This document shows positions 54,865 through 64,000 of a stretch of 64,000 nt of DNA, in pieces (the stretch's first letter is position 1; each line of letters opens with the position of its first letter). The DNA comes from Endozoicomonas acroporae. Its GTDB lineage: Bacteria; Pseudomonadota; Gammaproteobacteria; Pseudomonadales; Endozoicomonadaceae. Both the position numbers and the translations under genes were made by a program. The notes under the pieces are model-generated. The model ran no database searches. It was not told the origin of the DNA and saw nothing but the letters and a program-made list of their open reading frames with translations. Where the stretch lies: NCBI RefSeq assembly GCF_002864045.1, contig NZ_PJPV01000075.1, positions 1 through 64,000 of the forward strand. The letters run 5' to 3'.

Positions 54865-56815
54865 GCTCCTGACGGTGTCTGAACTGATCCAGGGCATCCG
54901 GGTTGGCCAGGGCATCGGTATTTTTTACCGGCCGATTATGAATAACTTCACGCACCGCCAGCTCAACGATTTTACCGCTGATGGTTCTTGGAATGTCGGT
55001 GACCTGCAGAACTTTGGCGGGAACGTGACGAGGCGTAGTGTTGCTGCGAATGGTCTGGATGATTTTCCGGATCAATTGATCATTAAGTGTCACGCCATCA
55101 CGAAGCTGCACAAACAATACAATGCGTGTGTCGTCTTCCCATTCCTGTCCTACCGCAATGCTCTCAAGTACTTCTTCTACCTTTTCAACCTGGCGATAAA
55201 TCTCGGCAGTACCAATGCGAACACCTCCCGGATTTAATACAGCATCGGCCCGGCCATGGATAATAACACCGCCATGCCGGGTCAGCTCGCCGTAATCGCC
55301 ATGAGCCCAGATCCCTGCAAACTCGTTGAAGTAGGCGTTGTGGTACTTGTTGCCATCGGGGTCATTCCAGAAGCCAACGGGCATGGACGGGAAACTGGAC
55401 TGACAAACCAGCTCTCCCTTTGCTTCAGTCAGCGGAGACCCTGTGGCATCCACAAAGTGAACATCCATACCCAGCCCCCGGCACTGCAGTTCACCGCGAT
55501 AGACCGGCAGTATCGGGCAGCCCAGGGCAAAGCAGGAGATGATGTCCGTGCCACCGGATATGGAAGAAAGCCGGACATCCGCTTTTACCTCCTGAAAGAC
55601 GAAGTCATAGCTTTCGTGCAGCAAGGGAGAGCCTGTCGATAGAATGGCTTTGAGGTGTTGAAGGTTATGACTGCTGGCAGGTTTGACGCCGGCTTTTTGC
55701 AGGGCGGCAATGTACTTGGCACTGGTACCAAAAATGGAAACGTTCTCCGCCTCTGCCATATCCATCAGGGTTTCAGGTTCGGGATAAAACGGTGAGCCAT
55801 CGTACAAAACGACAGTGGCCCCAAGGGCCAGTGATGAAACCAGCCAGTTCCACATCATCCAGCCACAGGTGGTAAAGTAGAAAATCGTATCCTGGGCTTT
55901 CAGATCGGTATGAAGGCCCAGCTCTTTCAAATGCTGTAGCAGCGTTCCACCATGACCATGAACAATACACTTGGGAACGCCAGTGGTACCTGAAGAGTAC
56001 ATAATAAACAGTGGATGATTAAACTCGACAGGGATGATACTCACCGATTTACTCGATGGTTGGCAGAAATCAGCCCAGAGTACCGCATTGCTGTTTTTAT
56101 TGAGAGTGCTGAGCTGCACAAAATCCGGCTCCGGATTGGCAAAAGGCACAACGACAGTGGTTTCCAGCGATGGGATGTTTTGCTGAATCTGGGCTGTTTT
56201 TGCCATACAGTCGATGGTTTTACCGCCATAAAAGTAACCGTCAACCGTGAGCAGAAGCCGGGGCTCAATCTGTCCGAAACGGTCCAGAACGCCCTGAATA
56301 CCAAAATCTGGCGAACAGGATGACCAGATTGCCCCGAGCGCTGTGGCGGCCAGCATCACAATAATGGTTTCCGGGCAGTTGGGCATAAAGGCCGCAATAC
56401 GATCCCCTTTTTTGATACCGGCTGCAATCAACCCCTGTTGAGCTGCGGCTACTGATTGATAGAGTTCCCGGTAGCTCAGGGTTCGGCGACGGCCATTCTC
56501 ACCTTGGAATACCAGGGCTGTTTTATTATCTCTTCGTTGCAGCAGGTGTTCTGCATAGTTCAGTGTTGAATCAGGAAACCATTGAGCACCTGGCATATTG
56601 TCGTTTATTAAGGGCGCGGAGGGTTGGGTATGAAATTGTACGCGGTAGAATTCTGCCAGCCGTTGCCAGAAGGCCGGGCGGTCTTCAATGCTCCATTGGT
56701 ATAGATCAGAATAATCCTCCAGTGGTAAACCTGTGACTTCTTTTACGCGGTTGATAAACGCCTGAAGATTGGATGATGTTATTGTGTTTTGATCCGGTAT
56801 CCACAGTGCTGACAT
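54854..56815 (-). CDS. aacS: acetoacetyl-CoA synthetase
   Basis: Activates acetoacetate with CoA and ATP to acetoacetyl-CoA in the cytoplasm. It is an ANL-family enzyme of 653 residues, the usual length. Motifs: N-terminal domain with DYSDLYQWSIEDRPAFW, P-loop MYSSGTTGVPKCIVHG, aromatic WMMWNW, the YRGELQCRGLGMDV segment and the C-terminal HGRADAVLNPGGVRIGTAEIY hinge. It follows the HMG-CoA lyase gene after 56 bases at the end of the leucine-degradation operon, where it would recapture the acetoacetate made by that lyase. The last codons and stop lie in a short repeat. Confidence 0.95.
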   Translation of the reverse strand: MSALWIPDQNTITSSNLQAFINRVKEVTGLPLEDYSDLYQWSIEDRPAFWQRLAEFYRVQFHTQPSAPLINDNMPGAQWFPDSTLNYAEHLLQRRDNKTALVFQGENGRRRTLSYRELYQSVAAAQQGLIAAGIKKGDRIAAFMPNCPETIIVMLAATALGAIWSSCSPDFGIQGVLDRFGQIEPRLLLTVDGYFYGGKTIDCMAKTAQIQQNIPSLETTVVVPFANPEPDFVQLSTLNKNSNAVLWADFCQPSSKSVSIIPVEFNHPLFIMYSSGTTGVPKCIVHGHGGTLLQHLKELGLHTDLKAQDTIFYFTTCGWMMWNWLVSSLALGATVVLYDGSPFYPEPETLMDMAEAENVSIFGTSAKYIAALQKAGVKPASSHNLQHLKAILSTGSPLLHESYDFVFQEVKADVRLSSISGGTDIISCFALGCPILPVYRGELQCRGLGMDVHFVDATGSPLTEAKGELVCQSSFPSMPVGFWNDPDGNKYHNAYFNEFAGIWAHGDYGELTRHGGVIIHGRADAVLNPGGVRIGTAEIYRQVEKVEEVLESIAVGQEWEDDTRIVLFVQLRDGVTLNDQLIRKIIQTIRSNTTPRHVPAKVLQVTDIPRTISGKIVELAVREVIHNRPVKNTDALANPDALDQFRHRQELFS

Positions 56816-56871
56816 TGGCTTTCTCTTTTGGCTTCTTTTCTGGGTTCTTTTCTAAATTAGCGAGTTTCAAT

Positions 56872-57810
56872 TCACCCGGAAGGATGAATCGACCGGCTCA
56901 ATGCCAACCCGGCATTTGATCTTGAGGGTATGCCCAGCTGGTCACAAATGAATGTAGCCGCTTTGAGCAGTTCCTCCATATTTATCCCGGTTTTTATGCC
57001 CATGCCGTGCAGCATATAGACCACATCCTCCGTCGCCAGATTGCCCGAAGCTCCGGGGGCATAAGGGCAACCTCCCAGGCCGGCAACCGAACTGTCAATC
57101 ACCGAAAGCCCTTCTTCGAGCAGGGCCAGGACATTGGCAAGCGCCTGTCCATAGGTATTGTGAAAGTGTGCCGCCAGGGCTGAGACGGGAATATGTCGGG
57201 AAGTGTGCTCCAGCACTTTTTTGGCGTTGAGGGGTGTGCCAACGCCAATGGTGTCGCCCAGGGATATTTCATAGCAGCCCATCTGCCAGAGTTGTTCGGC
57301 AACCCCGGCAACGGCGGAAGGGGGGATATCGCCATCATAGGGGCATCCCATCACACAGGAAACATAGCCTCTGACGTTTAAACCGTGTTTTTTTGCCGCT
57401 GCCATAACCGGTTCAAAACGCTGCAGGCTTTCGGCAATGGAGCAGTTGATATTTTTCTGGCTGAACCCTTCTGAGGCTGAAGTAAATACCGCCACTTCAT
57501 CAGCGCCAGCGGCCAGGGCTGCTTCAAAACCTTTGAGATTTGGGGTCAGGGCACCATAGGTGATCCCCGGTTGTCGATGAAGAAGATCAAAAACTTTGTG
57601 GGAGTCTGCCATTTGCGGAACGGCTTTTGGTGACACAAAGCTGCCCGCTTCAATGCGCTTCAGTCCTGTTCTGGCAAGACGGTTGATCAGCTCAGAGCGA
57701 ATCCCGGCAGAGAGTATCTCCGGCTGATTCTGCAGCCCGTCTCTGGCACCCATCTCAACCAGCGTTACCCTGTCAGGCAGTTGCTGTGAATTGGCGGTAT
57801 CACTGGACAT
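56872..57810 (-). CDS. liuE: hydroxymethylglutaryl-CoA lyase
   Basis: Splits HMG-CoA to acetoacetate and acetyl-CoA, the last step of leucine degradation. The 312-residue TIM-barrel protein has EMGARDGLQNQP at its start (metal and substrate binding), the catalytic loop GLGGCPYAPGASGN with the family Cys, and HFHNTYGQ with the metal-binding histidines. GGAGTAAAGGG precedes the ATG. It sits 23 bases after liuD in the operon. Confidence 0.97.
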   Translation of the reverse strand: MSSDTANSQQLPDRVTLVEMGARDGLQNQPEILSAGIRSELINRLARTGLKRIEAGSFVSPKAVPQMADSHKVFDLLHRQPGITYGALTPNLKGFEAALAAGADEVAVFTSASEGFSQKNINCSIAESLQRFEPVMAAAKKHGLNVRGYVSCVMGCPYDGDIPPSAVAGVAEQLWQMGCYEISLGDTIGVGTPLNAKKVLEHTSRHIPVSALAAHFHNTYGQALANVLALLEEGLSVIDSSVAGLGGCPYAPGASGNLATEDVVYMLHGMGIKTGINMEELLKAATFICDQLGIPSRSNAGLALSRSIHPSG

Positions 57811-57833
57811 CCCTTTACTCCATGTCGTTGTTT

Positions 57834-59816
57834 TTATGGTTTTTCGATGAACGTCAGTAATGGTGAACCTGCCCCAACCTGGTCTCCGGCCTGATAAAGT
57901 ATCCGCTCAACGGTTCCGGACTCTTTGGCAGTGATGCAGTGCTCCATCTTCATGGCTTCCATCATCAGCAGCGGGGTTCCCTGCGCCACAGACTGGCCCT
58001 CATTGACCATCACGCAGGTGATGGAGCCACTCATCGGAGCAAGAGGTACATTATCCTGATGGTCTTCCTGTTCCATGGGATGGCCGGGGAGTGCAACTTC
58101 ATAGCTGATTTCCGGAAGAATGACTTTCAATAATTCCCCGGGCTGGGGAATTATACGGCAAATGATTGGCTGTAATTTCTCTGCGTCTGTCGTGTCAAAA
58201 CGGAGGCTCAAGAATGCGCCGCAGGTTTTGTGGTTAACGTTGGCGGTTACAGTCAGTGATTTATCTCCGATACGGAGTAGATAACGGTTGGACTGTTTAT
58301 CGACCCTGACCAGCCAGCGCTGTTCATCCAGATAAAGCTGAACCAGGGATTCTGTGCTGAAATTGGAGCCACACGAGGTTGGCAGTAACTCATCCGGTCT
58401 GGCGAGGTTGCCACATTCAAACTGATAAATAGCCGCAACCGCTAACAGCTGCTCTCTTTGCTCCGGGGATAAAGCAGGAAAAGGGTGATGATCAATAAAG
58501 TCTGTACTGAGTTTGGCATCAATAAATGCCGGCGTTGCCAGCAGATGTACCAGGAAGTCCCGATTATCGCAGATCCCTGCCTGATGATACCGAGCCAGTG
58601 CCGTCTGAAGCTGCGCTATTGCAGCCTGTCGGCTGGGGCCTCTGGCAATGATTTTTGCCATCATGGGGTCGTACCAGGCAGTGATGCTGTCACCGGCCTG
58701 AATACCGGTATCAATACGCAGGTTGCCATGGGTCTCTGGCCATTCCAGGGTCAAAATGCGTCCTGAGGTGGGCAGAAAATTCAGCCGTGGGTTTTCTGCG
58801 TACAACCGGGCTTCAATGGCATGGCCATGGCAGTGTAATGACGCCTGATCCAATGGCAGAGGCTGGCCGGATGCCACGGTTAACTGCCACTCCACCAGGT
58901 CCAGATCGGTGACCATTTCCGTTACCGGATGCTCCACCTGGAGGCGGGTATTCATCTCCATAAAGTAGAATTGATCACCATCAAGCAGAAACTCCACGGT
59001 ACCCGCCCCTTGATAGCCGATGGCTTTGCCGGCGGCAACGGCGGCATTGCCCATGGCTTCGCGCAGTTCGGGAGTCAGGCCGGGGGCAGGCGCTTCTTCA
59101 ATCACTTTTTGATGTCGGCGCTGCAAAGAGCAGTCCCGGTCAAAAAGGAACACACCATTTCCCTGTTGGTCAAAGAAAATCTGAACTTCCACATGCCGCG
59201 CTTTAGTGACAAAGCGTTCAAGCAGCAGTTGATCATTGCCGAACGCTTTTTCTGCTTCACGCCTTGCCGACTCCAGCTGTTGCTCCAGGTGCTCTGAACG
59301 ATCAACAACACGCATCCCTTTACCGCCACCGCCAAAAGCAGCCTTGATCAGCAGGGGGTAACCAATGAGTTCGGCTTCAGCCATCAGCTGCTGGTTACTC
59401 TGGTGCTCGCCGTGGTAACCGGGAACCAGAGGGACTCCGGCCTCTGCCATGATTTTCTTGGCTTCACTTTTTGAGCCCATGGCATCAATGGCCGAAGCTG
59501 GAGGGCCTACGAAGATAATGCCTCTTTGCTGGCAGGCCAGGGCAAAGTCGGCATTTTCTGACAGGAAGCCATAGCCCGGGTGAATGGCATCCGCCTTTTC
59601 CTGTTCTGCTATGGACAATATTTTTTCAATATCCAGGTAACTCTCAAGAGCAGGGCTTGGGCCAGCATAGACTGCTTTAGTGGCCATGGTCGTATGGAGG
59701 GCTCGATGGTCGGCATCGGAATAGAGGGCAATGGTTTCCATACCCATGGCATGGGCTGTTTTTATAATTCGGCAGGCGATTTCACCACGGTTGGCAATCA
59801 GCAGGCGTTTAATCAT
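57834..59816 (-). CDS. liuD: methylcrotonoyl-CoA carboxylase, biotin-carrying subunit
   Basis: Carboxylates biotin with bicarbonate and ATP; LiuB transfers the carboxyl to 3-methylcrotonyl-CoA. The biotin carboxylase domain (1-450) has the ATP-grasp loop AAFGGGGKGMR; the biotinyl domain at the end has MEAMKMEH with the Lys to be biotinylated. Start is the ATG at 59816 (MIKRLLIANRGEIACRI), with AGAGGAG upstream, giving 660 residues. The frame is open 32 codons further, but that DNA is an 18-bp tandem repeat of the preceding gene and has no homology. It overlaps liuC by 8 bases. Confidence 0.97.
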   Translation of the reverse strand: MIKRLLIANRGEIACRIIKTAHAMGMETIALYSDADHRALHTTMATKAVYAGPSPALESYLDIEKILSIAEQEKADAIHPGYGFLSENADFALACQQRGIIFVGPPASAIDAMGSKSEAKKIMAEAGVPLVPGYHGEHQSNQQLMAEAELIGYPLLIKAAFGGGGKGMRVVDRSEHLEQQLESARREAEKAFGNDQLLLERFVTKARHVEVQIFFDQQGNGVFLFDRDCSLQRRHQKVIEEAPAPGLTPELREAMGNAAVAAGKAIGYQGAGTVEFLLDGDQFYFMEMNTRLQVEHPVTEMVTDLDLVEWQLTVASGQPLPLDQASLHCHGHAIEARLYAENPRLNFLPTSGRILTLEWPETHGNLRIDTGIQAGDSITAWYDPMMAKIIARGPSRQAAIAQLQTALARYHQAGICDNRDFLVHLLATPAFIDAKLSTDFIDHHPFPALSPEQREQLLAVAAIYQFECGNLARPDELLPTSCGSNFSTESLVQLYLDEQRWLVRVDKQSNRYLLRIGDKSLTVTANVNHKTCGAFLSLRFDTTDAEKLQPIICRIIPQPGELLKVILPEISYEVALPGHPMEQEDHQDNVPLAPMSGSITCVMVNEGQSVAQGTPLLMMEAMKMEHCITAKESGTVERILYQAGDQVGAGSPLLTFIEKP

Positions 59817-60681
59817 GGTGTTGCTCCTCTGCTGATGGCTTTTTATTGGCTGATGGCGTTTTATTGGCTGAAGGCTTTTTATTGGCTGATGGCTCTCCCC
59901 AACCCGGAGCACGCTTTTCCAGAAAAGCGCTCAATCCCTCCTGACCTTCCGGTGAAATACGAATACTAGCAATTCGTTCGCAGGTCAGATCAATGAGGTC
60001 TTCATCAATCAGCTGATGATTGACGTCATCAATTAATCGTTTCGCTTCAGCCATGGCAACGGGGGCGTTTTGAATGATTTGGCCACAAAGTGCTTCGACT
60101 GTCGATGATAAATCCTGCTCTTTACACCGTTCATGAATCAGGTTCAGGCGCAGAGCCTGTTTGGCTGAGATGGTTTCTGCACTGAGAAAATAGCGTCGTG
60201 CCTGGTGTGCTCCCATGGCTCGAACAACGTAGGGACTGATGACCGCAGGAATAAGCCCGAGCTTGACTTCGCTCAGGCAAAACTTTGCGGATTTACTGGC
60301 GATGGCGATATCACAGGCGGTGATCAGCCCCAGGGCACCACCAAATGCTGCACCCTGGATCGCCGCTATAGTAGGCGCAGGGAACTGGTCCAGCCTTTGA
60401 ATCAGGCTGGCCAGTTGTCGTGCATCCTGATGATTTTCTTCTTTGTTCAGCGCTTTCGATTGTTTCATCCAGTTGAGGTCAGCACCGGTACAGAAATGTT
60501 TACCATTGGCTTTGAGTATCAGCAGGCGGGTGGGCGTCTGCTCAATCTGATCAAAAGCCTTGTGCATTTCGGCAATCAGCTCTTTATTCAGGGCGTTGCC
60601 GGTTTCAGGTCGGTTGAGACAGAGCGTAGCAATCTGACGGGGTTGGTCACTTATATCAAGGGTCAGGTTTTTATAGTTCAT
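59809..60681 (-). CDS. liuC: methylglutaconyl-CoA hydratase
   Basis: Enoyl-CoA hydratase/isomerase family member, hydrating 3-methylglutaconyl-CoA to HMG-CoA. It has the oxyanion-hole segments FCTGADLNWMK and IQGAAFGGALGL and the C-terminal EGLSAFLEKRAPGW typical of this enzyme. I start at ATG 60681 (AAGGTG upstream); the 309-codon frame extends 19 codons 5' into liuB DNA without homology. The C-terminus carries an unusual tail of repeated PSANKK units from an 18-bp tandem repeat. The family's usual end is at about the EKRAPGW segment. Confidence 0.93.
   Translation of the reverse strand: MNYKNLTLDISDQPRQIATLCLNRPETGNALNKELIAEMHKAFDQIEQTPTRLLILKANGKHFCTGADLNWMKQSKALNKEENHQDARQLASLIQRLDQFPAPTIAAIQGAAFGGALGLITACDIAIASKSAKFCLSEVKLGLIPAVISPYVVRAMGAHQARRYFLSAETISAKQALRLNLIHERCKEQDLSSTVEALCGQIIQNAPVAMAEAKRLIDDVNHQLIDEDLIDLTCERIASIRISPEGQEGLSAFLEKRAPGWGEPSANKKPSANKTPSANKKPSAEEQHHD
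59831..59894. repeat. 18-bp tandem repeat at the liuC-liuD junction
   Basis: Three and a half copies of GCTGATGGCTTTTTATTG with single-base variants (59831, 59849, 59867, 59885). It encodes the PSANKK tail of LiuC on the minus strand. Six codons per unit, so slippage keeps the frame. Confidence 0.9.
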
Positions 60682-60694
60682 TGTAATGTGCACC

Positions 60695-62296
60695 TTACAT
60701 CCTGAATATGCCAAAGCGGGTGTCTTCAATGGGGGCATTCATTGCCGCAGAAAGGCCCAGCCCAAGGACGGTGCGGGTATCCGCCGGATCAATCACCCCG
60801 TCATCCCAGAGTCGTGCACTGGCGTAGTAAGGGTTGCCCTGGTGATTGTAGTTCTCAAGAATGGGCTGACGGATGGCCCGCGCTTCCTCTTCACTTAATG
60901 CCTGCCCCTGTTTGGCATCACGTTTGACCTGGACCAGGACATTGGCGGCCTGTTCTGCGCCCATCACCGAAATACGGGCATTGGGCCAGCTCCAGAGAAA
61001 CCGGGGGTCGTAGGCTCTGCCACACATGCCATAATTGCCTGCACCAAAGCTGCCGCCGATTATCACCGTGAATTTTGGGACTCTGGCACAGGCAACGGCG
61101 TTGACCATTTTCGCGCCATGACGGGCAATACCTCCGGACTCCGCCTGGGATCCCACCATATAACCGGTGGTATTCTGGAGAAATACCAGTGGCATTTTGC
61201 GCTGACAGCACAGTTCGATAAAGTGCGCACCTTTCTGGGCGGATTCGGAAAAGAGTATGCCGTTGTTGGCAACAATCCCCACCGGATGCCCATGAATCCG
61301 GGCAAAGCCACACACCAGCGTTTCCCCAAACAGCGCCTTGAACTCATCAAAATCGGAGCCATCAACAATACGGGCGATGACTTCCCTGACGTCATAGGGC
61401 TGTCTCAGGTCCGAAGGGACAACCCCATAGAGCTCTTTGATGTCATACAGTGGTTCAGTACTTGGCCGGAAATCGTAATAACTTTTCTTTACCTGATTCA
61501 GGCGGGATACCGATTGTCGAATCAGGTGGATGGCATGGGCATCATCATTGGCGTAATGGTCGGCCACGCCGGATTGACGACAGTGAACGTCTGCACCGCC
61601 CAGAGCCTCTGCGCTAATTTCTTCGCCGGTGGCGGCTTTGACCAGGGGAGGTCCAGCAAGGAAAATGGTGCCCTGACCGCGGACGATAATGCTTTCATCC
61701 GCCATGGCAGGAACATAAGCGCCGCCGGCCGTGCAGGAACCCATCACAGCGGCAATTTGTGGAATTCCCCTGGCCGACATATTGGCCTGATTAAAGAAAA
61801 TCCGGCCAAAGTGTTCCCGGTCAGGAAACACTTCATCCTGCCTGGGCAGATTGGCACCACCGGAATCCACCAGATAGATACAGGGCAGGTGATTCTGCTC
61901 GGCGATGGCCTGGGCTCTTAAATGCTTTTTAACGGTGAGTGGAAAGTAGCTGCCGCCTTTGACGGTGGCATCGTTAGCGACAATCATGCACTCACGGCCT
62001 GAAACCTGGCCAATACCGGCCACCACGCCGGCACAGGGTACTGCTTCGTTGTAGACTTTGTCGGCTGCAAAAAGTCCGACTTCCATAAATGGGGAGCCGG
62101 GGTCCAGCAACAGGGCGATTCTATCTCTGGGCAGCAGTTTGCCTTTGCTGATGTGTTTTTCCCGGGCTTTTGCAGATCCCCCCAGTTTCAGGTGATCAGA
62201 CTTCTGCTGCAGTTCATCAACCAGTGCCTGCATTTGACGACGGTTGTCATTAAATTCTGCGCTGTCTATGGCTATTGTTGTGGTCAGTGCCACCAT
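60695..62296 (-). CDS. liuB: methylcrotonoyl-CoA carboxylase, carboxyltransferase subunit
   Basis: Moves the carboxyl group from biotin on LiuD to 3-methylcrotonyl-CoA. It has 533 residues with two crotonase-like domains. [17 protein letters not shown] and [18 protein letters not shown] are the oxyanion-hole and CoA-binding loops of acyl-CoA carboxylase beta subunits. GGAGGGGG precedes the ATG. It lies 16 bases after liuA and 13 before liuC, in the operon order known from Pseudomonas. Confidence 0.97.
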   Translation of the reverse strand: MVALTTTIAIDSAEFNDNRRQMQALVDELQQKSDHLKLGGSAKAREKHISKGKLLPRDRIALLLDPGSPFMEVGLFAADKVYNEAVPCAGVVAGIGQVSGRECMIVANDATVKGGSYFPLTVKKHLRAQAIAEQNHLPCIYLVDSGGANLPRQDEVFPDREHFGRIFFNQANMSARGIPQIAAVMGSCTAGGAYVPAMADESIIVRGQGTIFLAGPPLVKAATGEEISAEALGGADVHCRQSGVADHYANDDAHAIHLIRQSVSRLNQVKKSYYDFRPSTEPLYDIKELYGVVPSDLRQPYDVREVIARIVDGSDFDEFKALFGETLVCGFARIHGHPVGIVANNGILFSESAQKGAHFIELCCQRKMPLVFLQNTTGYMVGSQAESGGIARHGAKMVNAVACARVPKFTVIIGGSFGAGNYGMCGRAYDPRFLWSWPNARISVMGAEQAANVLVQVKRDAKQGQALSEEEARAIRQPILENYNHQGNPYYASARLWDDGVIDPADTRTVLGLGLSAAMNAPIEDTRFGIFRM

Positions 62297-62312
62297 GACA
62301 ATCCCCCTCCGT

Positions 62313-63482
62313 TTAATGTCCGGTTTCCTGAAACAGCTCCCGGCCGATCAGCATACGACGGATTTCCGATGTGCCGGCACCGATCTCGTACAGTTTGGCA
62401 TCCCTTAACAGGCGTCCGGTGGGGTAGTCATTGATATAGCCATTGCCACCGAGTATCTGGATGGCATCCAGTGCCAGTGCCGTTGCTGTTTCGGCACAGT
62501 AGAGAATAACGCCTGCCGCATCCTTGCGGGTTGTTTCGCCACGGTCACAGGCGGCAGCGACAGCATAGAGGTAAGCTTTGCAGGCATTCATCCGGGTGTA
62601 CATATCGGCAACCTTGCCCTGAATCAGCTGAAATTCACCGATGGACTGGCCAAACTGTTTACGGTCATGAATGTAAGGCAGAACCACATCCAGGCAGGCC
62701 TGCATGATGCCGGTGGGGCCTCCTGAAAGCACCACCCGCTCGTAGTCCAGTCCGCTCATCAGCACTTCAACACCGCCATTGAGGTTGCCCAGCACGTTCC
62801 GGGCAGGCACTTCACAGTTCTCAAACACCAGTTCGCAGGTGTTTGAACCCCGCATACCCAGTTTGTCCAGTTTCTGTGCCCTGGAGAATCCGGGGAAGTC
62901 CCTTTCGACAATAAAGGCGGTGATGCCACGGGATCTTTTTTCCGGTTCCGTTTTGGCATAGATCACGTAGGTGGAGGCATCAGGGCCATTAGTGATCCAC
63001 ATTTTGTTACCGTTCAGGATAAAGCGGTCGCCTTTCTTTTCGGCCCTGAGCTTCATACTGACGACATCGGAACCGGCTTCCGGTTCACTCATGGCCAGCG
63101 CTCCGACGGCCTGGCCACTGATCAAGTCAGGCAGATATTGTTCTTTTTGCGCATCGCTACCCATGCGGAAGATCTGGTTGACACAGAGGTTGGAGTGGGC
63201 TCCATAGCTGAGCCCAACGGCAGCAGAAGCCCTGCTGATCTCTTCCATGGCGATAACATGGGCAAGATACCCCATGGCTGAGCCGCCATAAGGTTCAGAT
63301 ACGGTGATACCCAACAAGCCCATATCCCCCATTTTTTGCCAGAGATCCATGGGAAACTGGTTGGTCTGGTCGATCTCCATTGCCCTTGGTGCAATCTCTT
63401 TTGCAGCAAATTGCCTGACCTGCTCCCTGAGCATGTCGCTGGTTTCTCCAAGGTTGAAATTCAGCTCTGCGTATTGGCTCAT
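62313..63482 (-). CDS. liuA: isovaleryl-CoA dehydrogenase
   Basis: FAD enzyme oxidising isovaleryl-CoA to 3-methylcrotonyl-CoA and passing electrons to ETF. The 389-residue protein is an acyl-CoA dehydrogenase; [12 protein letters not shown] and [13 protein letters not shown], holding the isovaleryl-CoA dehydrogenase-type catalytic Glu in the middle of the chain, set it apart from short-chain enzymes. FAD contacts lie in MSEPEAGSD and WITNG. GAGGA is 7 bases before the ATG. It is the first structural gene after liuR. Confidence 0.96.
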   Translation of the reverse strand: MSQYAELNFNLGETSDMLREQVRQFAAKEIAPRAMEIDQTNQFPMDLWQKMGDMGLLGITVSEPYGGSAMGYLAHVIAMEEISRASAAVGLSYGAHSNLCVNQIFRMGSDAQKEQYLPDLISGQAVGALAMSEPEAGSDVVSMKLRAEKKGDRFILNGNKMWITNGPDASTYVIYAKTEPEKRSRGITAFIVERDFPGFSRAQKLDKLGMRGSNTCELVFENCEVPARNVLGNLNGGVEVLMSGLDYERVVLSGGPTGIMQACLDVVLPYIHDRKQFGQSIGEFQLIQGKVADMYTRMNACKAYLYAVAAACDRGETTRKDAAGVILYCAETATALALDAIQILGGNGYINDYPTGRLLRDAKLYEIGAGTSEIRRMLIGRELFQETGH

Positions 63483-63534
63483 TGGGGCTTCCTCACTTTT
63501 TATTGTTATTGCTGTGGGAGTTTTATCTAACGGT

Positions 63535-63918
63535 TTACTGTTCGCTTTCCTTCAGTGCTTTAACACAGCGCTTTCTGGCTTCGGTAAGTTCATCCTGCAT
63601 TATGTGAATGTCCTGCAGCTGTTGCTCAAGGCGCATACTGGACGTATCAATGGCATCAAGCATTGCCTGGAGCTGCTTTTTATTTCGGGACGTCGGGTCA
63701 TACAGCGCAATCAAATCCCTGGATTCAGCCAGGCTTAAGCCAAGACGCTTGCCCCGGACAATAAGCTTAAGATGAACGCGGTCCCTCTTGCTATATACGC
63801 GCTGCAGACCATTACGCTTTGGGCTGAGTAGCCCCTGATCTTCATAAAAGCGTATCGCCCTGGGAGTGAGGTCAAACTCCCGGGCGAGTTCTGAAATAGT
63901 GAACGTGCGCTCGGACAT
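63535..63918 (-). CDS. liuR: MerR-family regulator LiuR
   Basis: Transcription factor of branched-chain amino acid degradation. The MerR winged-helix N-terminus reads [26 protein letters not shown], followed by a dimerising coiled coil (about 75-120). At 127 residues it has the usual short LiuR form, with no metal-binding cysteines at the end. In other gammaproteobacteria LiuR represses the operon it heads; the operator upstream supports this here. It is followed after 52 bases by liuA. Confidence 0.93.
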   Translation of the reverse strand: MSERTFTISELAREFDLTPRAIRFYEDQGLLSPKRNGLQRVYSKRDRVHLKLIVRGKRLGLSLAESRDLIALYDPTSRNKKQLQAMLDAIDTSSMRLEQQLQDIHIMQDELTEARKRCVKALKESEQ

Positions 63919-63980
63919 GGTTCTGTGCTCGTTATTGGCAGCGTGTTGAAGACGCTTCTTTCTAAGAGTATATCTTCCCC

Positions 63981-63994
63981 TTACGTAAACGTAA
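63981..63994. promoter_or_regulatory. LiuR operator
   Basis: TTACGTAAACGTAA is a palindrome with TTACGT arms and a two-base centre, 63 bases upstream of liuR. It fits the TTTACGTxxACGTAAA motif that RegPrecise-type comparisons assign to LiuR. The operon promoter is probably here. The window ends at 64000, so the upstream neighbour cannot be read. Confidence 0.8.
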
Positions 63995-64000
63995 ATCTAT

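Noticed and set aside
59817..59912. Upstream extension of LiuD by 32 codons
   Set aside because: The extension is the 18-bp repeat read in another frame, while a strong ribosome site precedes the internal ATG at 59816.

Overview
The window looks like a chromosome segment of a gammaproteobacterium living with a eukaryotic host, most like Endozoicomonas and its relatives. This is inferred from the mix of ordinary gammaproteobacterial housekeeping genes with ankyrin, RING-like and coiled-coil proteins, several gene relics, and many small palindromic repeats. No rRNA, tRNA, CRISPR array, prophage or transposase gene was recognised.

Layout. 1-2.5 kb: one orphan gene and a tandem pair of unknown paralogues. 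2.5-13.9 kb: a minus-strand accessory locus where a coiled-coil gene family (three copies) alternates with a giant ankyrin gene family (one intact copy, one wrecked by deletions and a MITE-like insertion). 14-16.6 kb: a CDF metal transporter, a cold-shock protein and a membrane-anchored DUF2726 protein. 16.6-25.9 kb: glycogen metabolism on the minus strand in transcription order glgX, pgm, glgC, glgA, glgB. 26-31.7 kb: radA, L-lactate dehydrogenase, the erpA/bactofilin/DUF6776 group and a CDP-alcohol phosphatidyltransferase. 31.8-36 kb: two paralogous putative 2-oxoglutarate oxygenases, a double GNAT acetyltransferase and an exported tyrosine phosphatase-like protein set between two copies of a palindromic repeat. 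36.4-38.7 kb: the ribosome-assembly GTPase YlqF/RbgA, dsbA and dsbB. 38.8-42.1 kb: a RING-ankyrin protein, a methyltransferase pseudogene, a collapsed toxin-antitoxin pair and a small exported protein. 42.3-44.4 kb: a two-subunit sodium/solute symporter with a strong terminator. 44.6-54.6 kb: a second accessory locus with a 1169-residue protein carrying a YopJ-like His/Glu/Cys constellation, a coding relic, two duplicated repeat proteins with a C-terminal membrane segment and tail, and a second RING-ankyrin protein between them. 54.8-64 kb: the leucine/isovalerate degradation operon liuR-A-B-C-D-E followed by acetoacetyl-CoA synthetase, with a LiuR-type operator at the window edge.

How the genes work together. 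The glg/pgm block interconverts glucose-1-phosphate, ADP-glucose and branched glycogen. The liu block takes isovaleryl-CoA to acetoacetate and acetyl-CoA, and acetoacetyl-CoA synthetase recaptures the acetoacetate. DsbA and DsbB form a disulfide-forming couple. The accessory loci look like an arsenal of host-directed proteins: ankyrin repeats, RING-H2 zinc ligands, a YopJ-like triad, and single-pass proteins whose tails carry Yxx-phi and [DE]xxxL[LI] motifs. Their action inside a host is inferred, not shown. Small palindromic elements (160-220 bp) recur throughout, often at the 3' ends of genes, where they supply the stop codon.
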